The position numbers were made by a program, and so were the translations under genes. Below are positions 16,018 to 24,526 of a stretch of DNA of 64,000 nt, in pieces. The DNA comes from Alcaligenaceae bacterium SAGV5. GTDB taxonomy: Bacteria; Pseudomonadota; Gammaproteobacteria; Burkholderiales; Burkholderiaceae_B. The notes beneath the pieces are model-generated. The model did no database searches and was not told where the DNA came from. It worked only from the letters and a program-made list of their open reading frames with translations. Location of the stretch: assembly GCA_009360345.1 (NCBI GenBank), contig SPDP01000001.1, positions 186,001-250,000 on the forward strand, written 5' to 3'. Position 1 is the first letter of the stretch; each line of letters begins with the position of its first letter.

Positions 16018-16995
16018 ATGAATCCTGCAAGGAAACTCTCCGCTTTCATCCTGCTCGCGGCGAGCCTGCTCGGCTGGCAAGGCGCCAGCGCCCAGGCCTA
16101 CCCGGCCAAGCCCATCCAGTGGATATCGCCCTGGACCGCGGGCGGCGGCAACGACATCCTGTCGCGCGCGCTGGCCGAACAACTGGCCACCCGCCTGGGA
16201 CAGCCGGTGGTCGTGGAGAACCGGCCCGGCGCTACCGGCACCATCGGTACTTCCCAGGTGGCGCGGGCCGCGCCCGACGGCTACACGCTGACGCTGGCCA
16301 GCGCCGCCACGCATGCGACGGCTCCCGCCATCTACAGCAAGCTGACCTACGATCCGGTCAAGGATTTCACGCCCATCACGCTGGTGGCGACCGTGGCCAA
16401 CGTGCTGGTCATCCATCCTTCGGTGCCGGCGCACAACCTGAAGGAACTGATCGCCTATGCCAAGGCCAATCCGAACAAGCTGAACTTCTCGTCGGTGGGG
16501 GCGGGTTCCATCCAGCACCTGTCGGGCGTGATGTTCAATCAGCTGGCCGGCGTGCAGACCGCCCACGTGCCGTACAAGGGCACGGCGCCCGCGGTGGTGG
16601 ACCTGTTGGCGGGCCGTGTGCAGATGGCTTTCGAGAGCCTGCCCACCATGCTGCCCCACATCCGCAGCGGCGCGCTGCGCGCCATCGGCGTGACCACGCC
16701 CAGGCGCTCGGGAGTGCTGCCCGAGCTGCCCACGCTGGCCGAGGCGGGACTGCCGGGCTTCGATGCCTCGCTGTGGTACGCGGTGATGGGTCCGGCGGGC
16801 ATTCCGCAGCCGGTGGTGAAAGTGCTGCACGACACCGTGGTCGCCAGCCTGCAATCGCCGGAAGTCATGCGGCGCCTGTCCGAGCAGGGCGCGGAACTGG
16901 CCACCAGCTCGCCGCAGGAACTGGCCGAGTTCGTCCGCAAGGACACCGAGAAGTGGAGCGGTTTCATCAAGCGCGCTGGCGTGACGCTGGACTAG
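16018..16995 (+). CDS. Bug/TctC-family periplasmic solute receptor, copy 4
   Basis: The protein is 325 aa from ATG 16018 (AAGGAA upstream; a TTG at 16000 would add six residues). The signal peptide is MNPARKLSAFILLAASLLGWQGASAQ. Family motifs are YPAKPIQWISPWTAGGGNDILSR, PVVVENRPGATGTIGTSQ, RAAPDGYTLTLAS and AHVPYKGTAPAVVDLLAGRV. As the last gene of the crotonase/acyl-CoA-synthetase operon it presumably captures the acid that the synthetase activates. Its final four bases overlap the end of a convergent LysR gene. Confidence 0.9.
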   Translation: MNPARKLSAFILLAASLLGWQGASAQAYPAKPIQWISPWTAGGGNDILSRALAEQLATRLGQPVVVENRPGATGTIGTSQVARAAPDGYTLTLASAATHATAPAIYSKLTYDPVKDFTPITLVATVANVLVIHPSVPAHNLKELIAYAKANPNKLNFSSVGAGSIQHLSGVMFNQLAGVQTAHVPYKGTAPAVVDLLAGRVQMAFESLPTMLPHIRSGALRAIGVTTPRRSGVLPELPTLAEAGLPGFDASLWYAVMGPAGIPQPVVKVLHDTVVASLQSPEVMRRLSEQGAELATSSPQELAEFVRKDTEKWSGFIKRAGVTLD

Positions 16996-17900
16996 ACCAG
17001 GCCCTGGCGCCCGCCTTCGATGTGGGCGCGCAGATGGCGCAGGTAGGCGTTGACCGCCGGCGTCAGGCGGCGCCTGCCCAAGACGCAGATTTCGAGCGCG
17101 GTCCGGCCCAGCAGCGGATCGGACAAGGGCACGCCCACCACCAGGGCGCCGGGACCCTGCCGGTGCAGGGATACGCCCAGCAGGATGGCGACGCCGCCCT
17201 GGTCGCGCACGAAGGCCTGCATGGCCGCGATCGAGCTGGTGACCAGGGCCGGCGCCAGCTCCAGCTTGTCGACGCGGGCCACCGCGTCCAGCAGGTGCCG
17301 GATGCCGGTGTCCGGCGGCGGCAGCGCCAGCGGATAGGCCAGCAGCTCGGCCATCGATACCGAGGCCCGTCCGGCCAGCGGATGGCCGGGCCAGACCACC
17401 GCGCACAGCGGCGCCGGCAGGCGGACGGCGCATTCGACCGCGCTGGCCGCGCGCGGCGACAGCGCGATGCCGATGTCCGCCCGCCCGGCCTCGATGGCCG
17501 CCATGATCTGGTCGCTGCCGTCCATGGCGAGCTCGAAGGTGATGCCGGGGTACTGCCGCCGGAAGGTCGCGATGGTGGAGGCCGCCAGTTCGGCGGCGTG
17601 GCCTTCTATGGTGCGCAGTTTCACATGGCCGGTGCGCAGCCCCTTGAGCGCGTCCAGTTCCTCCAGGACCAGCTTGCGGTTCTGGCGCAGGCTCTCGACG
17701 TAGTTCAGGTAGACCTCGCCCGCGGGCGTCAGGGTCATGTTGCGGCTGTTGCGGTCGAACAGCTTGATCTGCAGTTCCGATTCCAGGCGGCCGATCTGCC
17801 GGCTCACGACCGAGGGCGCGAGGTCCAGCCGCTCCGAGGCCTTGCGTATGCCGCCGCACAGGGCGACCTGGTAGAAGCAGTCGAGTTCGTCGCTATGCAC
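16992..17900 (-). CDS. LysR-family transcriptional regulator
   Basis: The 302 aa protein has an N-terminal helix-turn-helix (ELDCFYQVALCGGIRKASERLDLAPSVVSRQIGRLESELQIKLFDR) and an effector domain ending in a basic tail. It is convergent with the Bug receptor gene (4 bp tail overlap) and lies 32 bp downstream of the start-proximal side of nothing else; the ABC binding-protein gene (17933-18925) precedes it on the same strand by 32 bp. It could therefore be co-transcribed with the ABC importer or regulate the operon it faces. No separate divergent target is present. Its target is not assignable from position alone. Confidence 0.88.
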   Translation of the reverse strand: MHSDELDCFYQVALCGGIRKASERLDLAPSVVSRQIGRLESELQIKLFDRNSRNMTLTPAGEVYLNYVESLRQNRKLVLEELDALKGLRTGHVKLRTIEGHAAELAASTIATFRRQYPGITFELAMDGSDQIMAAIEAGRADIGIALSPRAASAVECAVRLPAPLCAVVWPGHPLAGRASVSMAELLAYPLALPPPDTGIRHLLDAVARVDKLELAPALVTSSIAAMQAFVRDQGGVAILLGVSLHRQGPGALVVGVPLSDPLLGRTALEICVLGRRRLTPAVNAYLRHLRAHIEGGRQGLV

Positions 17901-17932
17901 GGCGGGCCCGCCTCGGAAGCGCGCGCGACGGG

Positions 17933-18925
17933 TCAGGGCAGCACATGGACCTGGTCGACGATGTCGGTCGTGAACGCCGACCGGTAATCGACCTTGGGGC
18001 TCAAGAGCTTCTCGCGCACCATGAAGTCATAGGTCTTCTTCCAGCGCGCGTCGGTCATGGTCAGCAGGCCCTGCGTCCGGGCGTCGCCGCCGTCGACCAG
18101 CCGCGCGTCGCGCAGCGCCTTGACGCCGTAGTCCAGCAGCGCCCGCGTCATCTGCGGGTTGTCCTTCAGGATCAGCGCGTTGCCGGGGGCGGGATTCTTC
18201 AGGTAGCTCTTCCAGCCCTCGGCGCTGGCCTCGACGAAGCGGCGGATCGCGTCCTTCTTCGCGTCCAGCCCCGACTTGGTGGCGACGATGGTCTGCGCAT
18301 ACGGGGGGTAGCCGTAGGCACCCAGCAGGAACACCGTGGGCTTGAAGCGGCCCTGGGTCTCGATGGTGTAGGGCTCGGACGCCAGGTAGCCTTGCACCGC
18401 GGAGTTCTTGTCCACCAGGAACGGCTGGACCGAAAAGGTATAGGGTTTCTTCTGGGCTTCGGTGAAGCCGTACTTGGTCTTGAGCCAGGGCCAGTAGGTG
18501 GTTTCGCTGGCCTGGCCGATGTACAGGGTCTTGCCCTTGAGGTCGCCCAGGGTCTTGGGGCCCGGGTGGGATACCAGGACGGTGGGCGACTGCTGGAAGG
18601 TGGTGGCCACCGTGACCAGGGGTAGGCCCTGCTCGACCGCCTTGTAGGTCTGCAGGTCGTCGCCCATGGCGACGTCGTACTGGCCGGCCAGCAGCAATTG
18701 CAGCACGTTGATCTGCGGACCGCCCATCTTGATGGTGACGTCCAGCCCGTGCTTCTTGTAGAGGCCTTCGGCCAGGGCCTGGTAGAAACCGCCGTGCTCG
18801 GCCTGGGCGTACCAGTTCGAGCCGAAGACGAGCTTGTCGGCGGGCGCGGGGGCCTGGGCGTGGGCCTGGAAGGCCAGGGCCAGAGGCAGGGCGGCCAGGA
18901 GGCCCGCGATGGGGGTGTTTTTCAT
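17933..18925 (-). CDS. ABC transporter periplasmic binding protein (nitrate/sulfonate/taurine/pyrimidine-precursor type)
   Basis: The protein is 330 aa from ATG 18925. The signal peptide is MKNTPIAGLLAALPLALAFQAHAQ. The NMT1/SsuA-like fold shows LVFGSNWYAQAEHGGFYQALAEGLYKKHGLDVTIKMGGPQINVLQLLLAGQYDVAMGDD and LKGKTLYIGQASETTYWPW. It works with the permease and ATPase encoded at 19587-21106, but the toxin-antitoxin pair lies between. Its Shine-Dalgarno sequence (AAGGAG) is the last two sense codons of the toxin gene. The frame could begin nine codons earlier, but only the chosen ATG has a good ribosome-binding site. The substrate cannot be read from sequence. Confidence 0.88.
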   Translation of the reverse strand: MKNTPIAGLLAALPLALAFQAHAQAPAPADKLVFGSNWYAQAEHGGFYQALAEGLYKKHGLDVTIKMGGPQINVLQLLLAGQYDVAMGDDLQTYKAVEQGLPLVTVATTFQQSPTVLVSHPGPKTLGDLKGKTLYIGQASETTYWPWLKTKYGFTEAQKKPYTFSVQPFLVDKNSAVQGYLASEPYTIETQGRFKPTVFLLGAYGYPPYAQTIVATKSGLDAKKDAIRRFVEASAEGWKSYLKNPAPGNALILKDNPQMTRALLDYGVKALRDARLVDGGDARTQGLLTMTDARWKKTYDFMVREKLLSPKVDYRSAFTTDIVDQVHVLP

Positions 18926-18930
18926 ATGCC

Positions 18931-19218
18931 TCACTCCTTGGATGGCGGCCATTGCCGGGCTGCGTGCAGTACACGCAGTACACGTATTTTCTCGCCGGTC
19001 ATGTCATAAACCAGCACATAGTGCCTGTGTACGACGAGTTCCCGGGTACCGGCGACACGGCCAGGCCGGCCCATGTCCGGGGGGTCGACCAGGCGGCCGG
19101 ATTTTTCTTCAAACAGTTCGTCGAGGGCGAGTGCGGCGACAGGGTCGTCGGTCTCGATGTAGTCATAGATCGATTCACGGTCGCCAATGGCCTCGAATGT
19201 CCAATACAGTCGGATCAT
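18931..19218 (-). CDS. RelE/ParE-family toxin
   Basis: The 95 aa protein has the RelE/ParE fold signature: IRLYWTFEAIGDRESIYDYIETDDPVAALALDELF at the N-terminus, then GRPGRVAGTRELVVHRHYVLVYDMTGEKIRVLRVLHAARQWP. The C-terminal VLHAARQWP is the usual end of this family. ParE-type toxins poison gyrase; RelE-type cut ribosome-bound mRNA; sequence alone does not decide which. It overlaps the antitoxin gene by 4 bp (ATGA). Its stop codon TGA comes directly after AAG GAG, which is also the ribosome-binding site for the ABC binding-protein gene five bases downstream. Confidence 0.88.
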   Translation of the reverse strand: MIRLYWTFEAIGDRESIYDYIETDDPVAALALDELFEEKSGRLVDPPDMGRPGRVAGTRELVVHRHYVLVYDMTGEKIRVLRVLHAARQWPPSKE

Positions 19219-19502
19219 TCCGACTGTTCAAGCCGGCGTCGCGTGGCAGCCCGACGGGCTGCGAATCGGGTTTCGACCTCGGCGGCCGGTGCCAGACGGC
19301 CGCCATTCGCGGAGTCCTGCCCGGCTTTCACTTCGCGGCGGAACCAGGCGTCATGTTCGGCCGCTTCATGTTGTTGCTGCACGAACTCGCGCATGAAGTC
19401 GCGTAGAAGTTGGGCGCCGGTCCGGTCGCGAGCCTTGGCCGCGGTGGCGAAAGCGGTCTTCAGCGACTCATCGACCCTGAATGTAAAGGTTGCCTCGCTC
19501 AT
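19215..19502 (-). CDS. Antitoxin of a type II toxin-antitoxin pair (ribbon-helix-helix type)
   Basis: The 95 aa protein begins SEATFTFRVDESLKTAFATAAKARDRTGAQLLRDFMREFV, the beta-strand then two helices of a ribbon-helix-helix DNA-binding domain. A charged flexible C-terminal tail (about 45-95) would wrap the toxin. It precedes and overlaps the toxin gene, the usual order for RelBE/ParDE modules. It probably represses its own promoter through the split palindrome at 19518-19545, directly upstream of its ATG. Confidence 0.85.
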   Translation of the reverse strand: MSEATFTFRVDESLKTAFATAAKARDRTGAQLLRDFMREFVQQQHEAAEHDAWFRREVKAGQDSANGGRLAPAAEVETRFAARRAATRRRLEQSE

Positions 19503-19517
19503 GGCGCTGCTCCCGAT

Positions 19518-19545
19518 GTGTTACATGATAAGTACAGGGTAGCAC
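19518..19545 (-). promoter_or_regulatory. Promoter/operator region of the toxin-antitoxin pair
   Basis: On the plus strand GTGTTAC (19518-19524) and GTAGCAC (19539-19545) are imperfect inverted arms (6 of 7 match) around a 14 bp AT-richer centre. The centre reads TATCAT on the minus strand (19525-19530), a 5/6 match to a -10 box. This lies 15 bp upstream of the antitoxin ATG, a normal place for RHH autorepression. No convincing -35 box was found. Confidence 0.45.
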
Positions 19546-19586
19546 ATGAGGCGTGGCGAAAACAGGACAGGCAGGTCCTGGATGGC

Positions 19587-20354
19587 TTACCGCATCTCGT
19601 GCCAGCCCCGCAGCACGACGCGCGACAGCAGTGTCATCGCCGCGAACAGCACCACGCCGGCCAGGGTGATGAGCAGCAGCGCGGCGAACAGGCGGGGAAT
19701 ATTGATCTGGTAGCCGGCCTGCAGGATCTGGTAGGCCAGGCCGGTCTGCGAGCCGCCGGTGCCGGCGACGAATTCGGCCACGACGGCGCCGATCAGGGCC
19801 AGGCCGCAGGCGATGCGCAGGCCGCCGAAGAAGGCCGGCAGGGCCGACGGCAGGCGCAGCCGCCACAGGATCTGCCAGCGGCTGGCCCGCTTGAGGCGGA
19901 AGAAGTCGAGCAGGCCGGGGTCGATGCTGCGCAGCCCCAGCACGGTGTTGCTGATGATGGGGAAGATCGCGACGATGGTGGCGCACAGGGTCAGCGCCAC
20001 CAGGGTGTGTTTGACCCAGATGATGATGAGCGGCGCGACCGCCACGATGGGCGTGACCTGGAGCAGTACCGCGTAGGGAAACAGGCTGGCCTCGATGACG
20101 CGGCTCTGCACGAACAGGAAGGCCAGCAGCACCCCCAGCACGGTGGCCGCCAGCAGCGCGAGGCCGGTGATTTCCAGCGTGACCCAGAGCGAACCGGACA
20201 GGAGGTCCCAGTCCCGCGCCAGGGCCTGGGCCACGTCCGTTGGCGCGGGCACCAGGTAGATGGGGACGTCGAACGCGCGCACCAGGGCCTGCCACAGCCC
20301 GATCACGATCAGCGCGACCACGACAGGGGCGCCCAGGCGCAGCCAGGAGTTCAT
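19587..20354 (-). CDS. ABC transporter permease (SsuC/TauC-like)
   Basis: The 255 aa integral membrane protein has about six hydrophobic segments (first WLRLGAPVVVALIVIGLWQAL) and the BPD_transp_1 coupling loop around DFFRLKRASRWQILWRLRLPSALPAFFGGLRIACGLALIGAVVAEF. This type imports taurine, sulfonates, nitrate or thiamine-precursor-like molecules. It starts within the stop of the ATPase gene (ATGA overlap at 20351-20354). The 84 bp between its stop and the antitoxin ATG contain the toxin-antitoxin promoter. Confidence 0.9.
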   Translation of the reverse strand: MNSWLRLGAPVVVALIVIGLWQALVRAFDVPIYLVPAPTDVAQALARDWDLLSGSLWVTLEITGLALLAATVLGVLLAFLFVQSRVIEASLFPYAVLLQVTPIVAVAPLIIIWVKHTLVALTLCATIVAIFPIISNTVLGLRSIDPGLLDFFRLKRASRWQILWRLRLPSALPAFFGGLRIACGLALIGAVVAEFVAGTGGSQTGLAYQILQAGYQINIPRLFAALLLITLAGVVLFAAMTLLSRVVLRGWHEMR

Positions 20355-21106
20355 TGCTGCCCCTCCAGCAGCGCCGCCTGCAGGCGCGCGGCCTGCATGG
20401 CGAAGGCGGGCGAGACGCGGAAGGCGGCGTCGCGGGCGGAGGCCTCGATGGGAATGTCGGCCACGATGCGGCCGGGCCGGCGCGACAAGACGATGACGCG
20501 GCTCGACAGGTAGACGGCCTCGAAGATGCTGTGGGTCACGAACACCACGGTCAGGTTCTGCCGGGCGGCCAGGCCCAGCAGTTCATCGTCCAGGTGCTGG
20601 CGGGTGATGTCGTCCAGCGCGCCGAAGGGTTCGTCCATCAGCAGCAGGCTGGGCTCGGTCGCCAGCGCGCGGGCGATGGATACGCGCATGCGCATGCCGC
20701 CGGATAGTTCGCTCGGGCGCGCGGCGGCGAAGTCGGTCAATCCCACGCGTTCCAGCGCCTCGCGCACCCGGCCGCGCCGGGCTTCCATGGGCTGCCGGCG
20801 CGGGCCGCGCTCCAGGTCCAGGGGCAGCCGCACATTGGTGGCCACCGAGGCCCAGGGCATCAGGGTGGCGTCCTGGAACACGTAGGACAGTTCGTCGACC
20901 GCGCCATGCCGCCGCAGGCTGCCGGCGGTGGGTGTATCCAGTCCGGCGAAGATGCGCAGCAGGGTGGTCTTGCCGCACCCTGACGGGCCCAGCAGCGTGA
21001 CGAACTCGCCCGCGCGCACGGTCAGGTCTATCGGCGACAGGGCGTCCACGCCGTTGGGAAAGCGGCGGGCGACGCCTCGGGCCTCCAGGACCGGCGTGGC
21101 GTTCAA
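20351..21106 (-). CDS. ABC transporter ATP-binding protein (SsuB/TauB-like, TTG start)
   Basis: The 251 aa ATPase has Walker [11 protein letters not shown]-loop [11 protein letters not shown], signature [15 protein letters not shown], Walker [13 protein letters not shown] and H-loop [14 protein letters not shown]. The likely start is a TTG (codon at 21104-21106) overlapping the ttcA stop codon (TTGA); the longer open frame upstream is antisense-like readthrough of ttcA. It partners the permease encoded immediately downstream and the binding protein at 17933. Overlap with ttcA places a transporter in the same transcript as tRNA-modification and folate genes. Confidence 0.88.
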   Translation of the reverse strand: MNATPVLEARGVARRFPNGVDALSPIDLTVRAGEFVTLLGPSGCGKTTLLRIFAGLDTPTAGSLRRHGAVDELSYVFQDATLMPWASVATNVRLPLDLERGPRRQPMEARRGRVREALERVGLTDFAAARPSELSGGMRMRVSIARALATEPSLLLMDEPFGALDDITRQHLDDELLGLAARQNLTVVFVTHSIFEAVYLSSRVIVLSRRPGRIVADIPIEASARDAAFRVSPAFAMQAARLQAALLEGQQ

Positions 21107-22077
21107 TGCGCGGGGCCGTCGCGGAAGAAGCGCACGGTGCGTTCGGCCGGGGGGGCGCCGGCCTCGTCGCCGCACGTGGCGGCGGGGGCGGGCTGCGGAT
21201 CGATGTGGTCGAAAGCGGTATCGCCGTCCGGGTCGGGTACGCCCGTGGGCCGCAGGTTGGCGAAGTCGAACAGGCCGCGGTCCAGCAGGTGCGACGGGGT
21301 CACGCGCGACAGGGCGTTGAAGATGTTCTCGATCCGTCCCGGGAAGGCACGCTCCCATTCGTCGATCAGGCGGCCGGCCTCCTTGCGCTTCAGGTTCTCT
21401 TGCGAACCGCACAGGTTGCAGGGGATGATGGGGAAGCCCTTCCATTGCGCATAGGCGATCAGGTCGTCTTCCTTGACGTAGGCCAGCGGCCGGATCACCG
21501 TGTGGCGGCCGTCGTCCGACACCAGCTTGGGCGGCATGCTCTTCAACTGCCCGCCGTAGAACATGTTCATGAAGAACGTGGCGAGGATGTCGTCGCGATG
21601 GTGGCCCAGCGCGATCTTGGTCGCCTTCAGCTCGTCGGCGACGCGGTACAGGATGCCGCGCCGCAGCCGCGAACAGAGCGAGCACATCGTCTTGCCCTCG
21701 GGAATGACGCGGGTGACGATGGAATAGGTGTCCTGCGTCTCGATGTGGAAAGGCACGCCCAGCCCGGTCAGGTAGCGCGGCAGGACATCGTCCGGGAAAC
21801 CGGGCTGCTTCTGGTCGAGGTTGACGGCGACGATGTCGAAGTCGATGGGCGCCCGCTCGCGCAGCTTGAGCAGGAGGTCGAGCATCCCGTAGGAATCCTT
21901 GCCGCCCGACAGGCACACCATGACGCGGTCGCCCGCCTCGATCATGTTGAAGTCGCCGATGGCGCGGCCGGTCTCGCGCATCAGGCGCTTTTCCAGCTTG
22001 TTGCGCTCGCGTTCCAGCTTGAGCCGCGCGCGGCCGGCGTCCGCGGCAGGGGCGGCGGGGATGACGATGGCGTCCAT
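21103..22077 (-). CDS. ttcA: tRNA 2-thiocytidine(32) synthetase
   Basis: The 324 aa protein has the PP-loop ATP-binding motif [16 protein letters not shown], the iron-sulfur cysteine pairs [13 protein letters not shown] and [12 protein letters not shown], and the conserved [29 protein letters not shown]. TtcA thiolates cytidine 32 of certain tRNAs using an Fe-S cluster and cysteine-desulfurase sulfur. The C-terminus extends past the core with an acidic/Pro-Ala tail ([19 protein letters not shown]). The start ATG overlaps the folB stop (ATGA) and the stop overlaps the ABC ATPase start. Confidence 0.95.
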   Translation of the reverse strand: MDAIVIPAAPAADAGRARLKLERERNKLEKRLMRETGRAIGDFNMIEAGDRVMVCLSGGKDSYGMLDLLLKLRERAPIDFDIVAVNLDQKQPGFPDDVLPRYLTGLGVPFHIETQDTYSIVTRVIPEGKTMCSLCSRLRRGILYRVADELKATKIALGHHRDDILATFFMNMFYGGQLKSMPPKLVSDDGRHTVIRPLAYVKEDDLIAYAQWKGFPIIPCNLCGSQENLKRKEAGRLIDEWERAFPGRIENIFNALSRVTPSHLLDRGLFDFANLRPTGVPDPDGDTAFDHIDPQPAPAATCGDEAGAPPAERTVRFFRDGPAH

Positions 22078-22448
22078 CAGTGCCCCTGGCCCCGGCTGGC
22101 GGATACCTCGATACCCACGGCGGCGCAGTCGGCGAAGGCCTGCGGCTTGGCCACGCGCAGGCGCACGTCGCGGATCTCGGGGAACTGGGTCAGCAGCCGC
22201 GCGGCCAGCCGGTCGCACAGCGTTTCGATCAGATTGACGTGGGTGCGCGTGCATTCGTCGATGATGCATTCGCGCAGCCGCCGGTAGTCCAGCACCTCCT
22301 GGATGCCGTCATGGGCCGGACGGTCCACGCCTTCCAGGTCGATCTCGGCGTCCACGTGCAGGGGCTGGGTGGCGCCGCGTTCGTGGTCCAGTATGCCGAT
22401 CTGCGCATCGATGGCCAGGCGGTTGAAGAAAATGCGGCGTGTGCCCAT
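22077..22448 (-). CDS. folB: Dihydroneopterin aldolase
   Basis: The protein is 123 aa from ATG 22448; a TTG four codons upstream is possible. FolB signatures are [45 protein letters not shown] and [17 protein letters not shown], and the C-terminal [13 protein letters not shown] segment reads [14 protein letters not shown]. It converts 7,8-dihydroneopterin to 6-hydroxymethyl-dihydropterin plus glycolaldehyde in folate synthesis. It lies between a pteridine-reductase-like SDR and ttcA with overlaps at both ends, so all three are translated from one message. Confidence 0.92.
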   Translation of the reverse strand: MGTRRIFFNRLAIDAQIGILDHERGATQPLHVDAEIDLEGVDRPAHDGIQEVLDYRRLRECIIDECTRTHVNLIETLCDRLAARLLTQFPEIRDVRLRVAKPQAFADCAAVGIEVSASRGQGH

Positions 22449-22456
22449 GGTTTTGC

Positions 22457-23269
22457 TCAAGTCTGGCCGGCGGCGCCCGCCGGCGGGTTCATCATGCTGA
22501 AGTCGCGGTCGAAGCCGACCAGGTGTTGTCCGCCGTCCACCAGCAGCGTCGTGCCCGTGATCGAACGGTTCTGCGCCGCGAACAGGACGGCCTGGGCGAT
22601 ATCCTCGGGGTGGCTGGCATGGCCCAGCGGCGACATCGCATGGGTCTGCGCGAACTGCTGGGGAGTCTGCATATGGCTGATCATGGTCAGTCCGGGAGCC
22701 ACGCCCACGACCCGCACCGCCGGCGCCAGCGCCTGGGCCAGCATGGTCGTGGCGGCTTCCAGCGCCGCCTTGCTCAGCGTGTAGGAGAAGAAATCCGGGT
22801 TGTAGTTCCAGAGCTTCTGGTCCAGCAGGTTGACCACCGCCCCGCGCGCATCCGGGCCGCGCCGGGCCACATCGGCCGCCAGCGCGCGCGCCAGGATCAC
22901 CGGCGCCACCAGATTGGGCAGCATATGGGTCTGCAGCGCCGCCACGTCGAACGAGGCCACGTCGTCGTACTCGAAGGTGGAAGCGTTGTTGACCACGGCG
23001 TCCACCCGTCCGAAGGCCGCCTGGACGGCGGGAAGCAGCGTTTCCGCGGCCGCGGGGTCGGCCAGGTCGCAGGCGTAGGCCTCGGCGCGCACCCCCAGCG
23101 CCCGCAGCGCATCGCGCGTTTCCAGCGCGGCGTCGCGCGAGGTCGCGTAGTGCACGGCCACGTCCCAGCCCGCGCGGGCGAAGGCCAGGGCGATTTCACG
23201 GCCGATGCGGCGTGCGGCGCCGGTGATCAGGACGGCGGGACGGGAGGAGGAAGGGCGCGCTTCGCGCAT
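22457..23269 (-). CDS. Pteridine-reductase-like short-chain dehydrogenase (FolM-like)
   Basis: The 270 aa SDR has the cofactor motif TGAARRIGREIALAFA (TGxxxRxG, the form seen in pteridine reductases rather than the common TGxxxGxG) and VVNNAS. Its active site is LLDQKLWNYNPDFFSYTLSKAAL, where Asp stands at the usual Ser position as in PTR1, followed by Tyr and Lys. This points to dihydropterin/dihydrofolate reduction with NADPH. Being upstream of folB supports a pterin role. It is transcribed divergently from the MidA-like gene at 23351. Confidence 0.85.
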   Translation of the reverse strand: MREARPSSSRPAVLITGAARRIGREIALAFARAGWDVAVHYATSRDAALETRDALRALGVRAEAYACDLADPAAAETLLPAVQAAFGRVDAVVNNASTFEYDDVASFDVAALQTHMLPNLVAPVILARALAADVARRGPDARGAVVNLLDQKLWNYNPDFFSYTLSKAALEAATTMLAQALAPAVRVVGVAPGLTMISHMQTPQQFAQTHAMSPLGHASHPEDIAQAVLFAAQNRSITGTTLLVDGGQHLVGFDRDFSMMNPPAGAAGQT

Positions 23270-23350
23270 GGCGAGTCGGTCCGGGATGACGGCAAAACGG
23301 GCATTTTAGCAAGGAGGGGGCGCGGCACGCAGTCATGGGAAAATGGCGGC

Positions 23351-24508
23351 ATGACCAAGCTTCCCGATCTCGACCCCGCCTCCAGCGCCCATTCCCGCCT
23401 CGTCGCCCGCCATCTCCAGGCGCGGATCCGCGCCGCCGGCGGCTGGCTGCCGTTCGACCAGTGGATGGAAGAGGCCCTGTATGCGCCCGGCCTGGGCTAT
23501 TACGCCGCCGGCAGCGCCAAGCTGGCCGAGGGCGGGCGGCATCCGTCCGGGGATTTCGTGACCGCGCCCGAACTCACGCCCCTGTTCGCGCAGACCCTGG
23601 CGCGGCAGGTGGCGGAGGTGCTCGAGGCCTGCGGCGGCGCCGAGGTGCTGGAGTTCGGCGCCGGCACCGGCGCCCTGGCCGAAGGAGTGCTGGCGGCGCT
23701 GGACGAGCTGGGCGTGCCGGCGCGCTACCGCATCGTGGAACTGTCGGCGGACCTGCGCGATCGCCAGCGCGCGCGGCTGGCGGCCTATGGCGACCGCGTG
23801 GCATGGCTGGATGCCTTGCCCGACGCCTTCGTCGGCTGCGTGGTGGCCAACGAGGTGCTCGATGCCATGCCCGTGCGGTTGTTCCGCTGGACCGGGGACG
23901 GCCTGGAGGAGCGGGGCGTCGCCCTGGAGGGCGACGAGCGCTTCGTCTGGCAGCACCGTGCCGCGCCGGCCGGGCTGGCGCAGGCGGTCATGGCGCGGAT
24001 GCCGCCGCTGCCGGGCTACGTGTCCGAGATCAACCTGCGGGGCGAAGCCTTCGTGCGCGGCATGGGCGCGTGGCTGAAGGCGGGCGCGGCGCTGTTGATC
24101 GACTATGGATTCGCGCGTGCCGAGTACTACCATCCGCAGCGCGCCGAGGGCACCCTGATGTGCCACCTGCGGCACGTGGCGCATGCCGATCCGTTCGCCG
24201 CCGTGGGGGTGCAGGACATCACTGCCCACGTCGATTTCACCGCCATGGCCGAGGCGGCGGCCGAAGGCGGCCTGGACGTGCTGGGCTATGCCTCGCAAGC
24301 CGCCTTCCTGATGAACGCCGGGCTGATGGATTTGCTGTCCCGCGTGGATCCGGCCGACGTGCAGGCGTATGCGCGGGCGGTGGCGCCGGTGCAGAAACTG
24401 CTGTCGCCGGCCGAGATGGGCGAGTTGTTCAAGGTCCTGGCGGTGGGGCGCGGCGTGGCGCGGCCGCTGTCGGGATTCGGCCGCGGCGACCGCAGCCACG
24501 CGTTGTAG
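23351..24508 (+). CDS. SAM-dependent methyltransferase of the MidA/NDUFAF7 (DUF185) family
   Basis: The 385 aa protein has the family pattern: FDQWMEEALYAPGLGYYAAGSAKLAEGGRHPSGDFVTAPELTPLFAQTLARQ, the SAM-binding VLEFGAGTGALAEGVL, the post-motif VVANEVLDAMPVRLF, and GAALLIDYGFARAEYYHPQRAEGTLMCHLRH. Mitochondrial NDUFAF7 methylates an arginine of complex I; bacterial targets are less clear. The ATG at 23351 was chosen because the family similarity begins there; a longer frame extends far upstream only as antisense to the SDR gene. It appears to be a single-gene unit. Confidence 0.9.
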   Translation: MTKLPDLDPASSAHSRLVARHLQARIRAAGGWLPFDQWMEEALYAPGLGYYAAGSAKLAEGGRHPSGDFVTAPELTPLFAQTLARQVAEVLEACGGAEVLEFGAGTGALAEGVLAALDELGVPARYRIVELSADLRDRQRARLAAYGDRVAWLDALPDAFVGCVVANEVLDAMPVRLFRWTGDGLEERGVALEGDERFVWQHRAAPAGLAQAVMARMPPLPGYVSEINLRGEAFVRGMGAWLKAGAALLIDYGFARAEYYHPQRAEGTLMCHLRHVAHADPFAAVGVQDITAHVDFTAMAEAAAEGGLDVLGYASQAAFLMNAGLMDLLSRVDPADVQAYARAVAPVQKLLSPAEMGELFKVLAVGRGVARPLSGFGRGDRSHAL

Positions 24509-24526
24509 GCCGGGCCAGGGCGGGCG

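Noticed and set aside
19410..20513. 367-codon plus-strand frame over the permease
   Set aside because: Low-complexity Gln/His/Arg/Asp-rich translation of the complementary strand with no family match.
20351..21916. 521-codon frame covering the ABC ATPase and a long N-terminal part
   Set aside because: The N-terminal half is an out-of-frame reading of ttcA; the ATPase proper begins at the TTG overlapping the ttcA stop.
22439..24508. 689-codon frame including the MidA-like protein
   Set aside because: The first 304 codons are antisense to the SDR gene; family similarity starts at ATG 23351.
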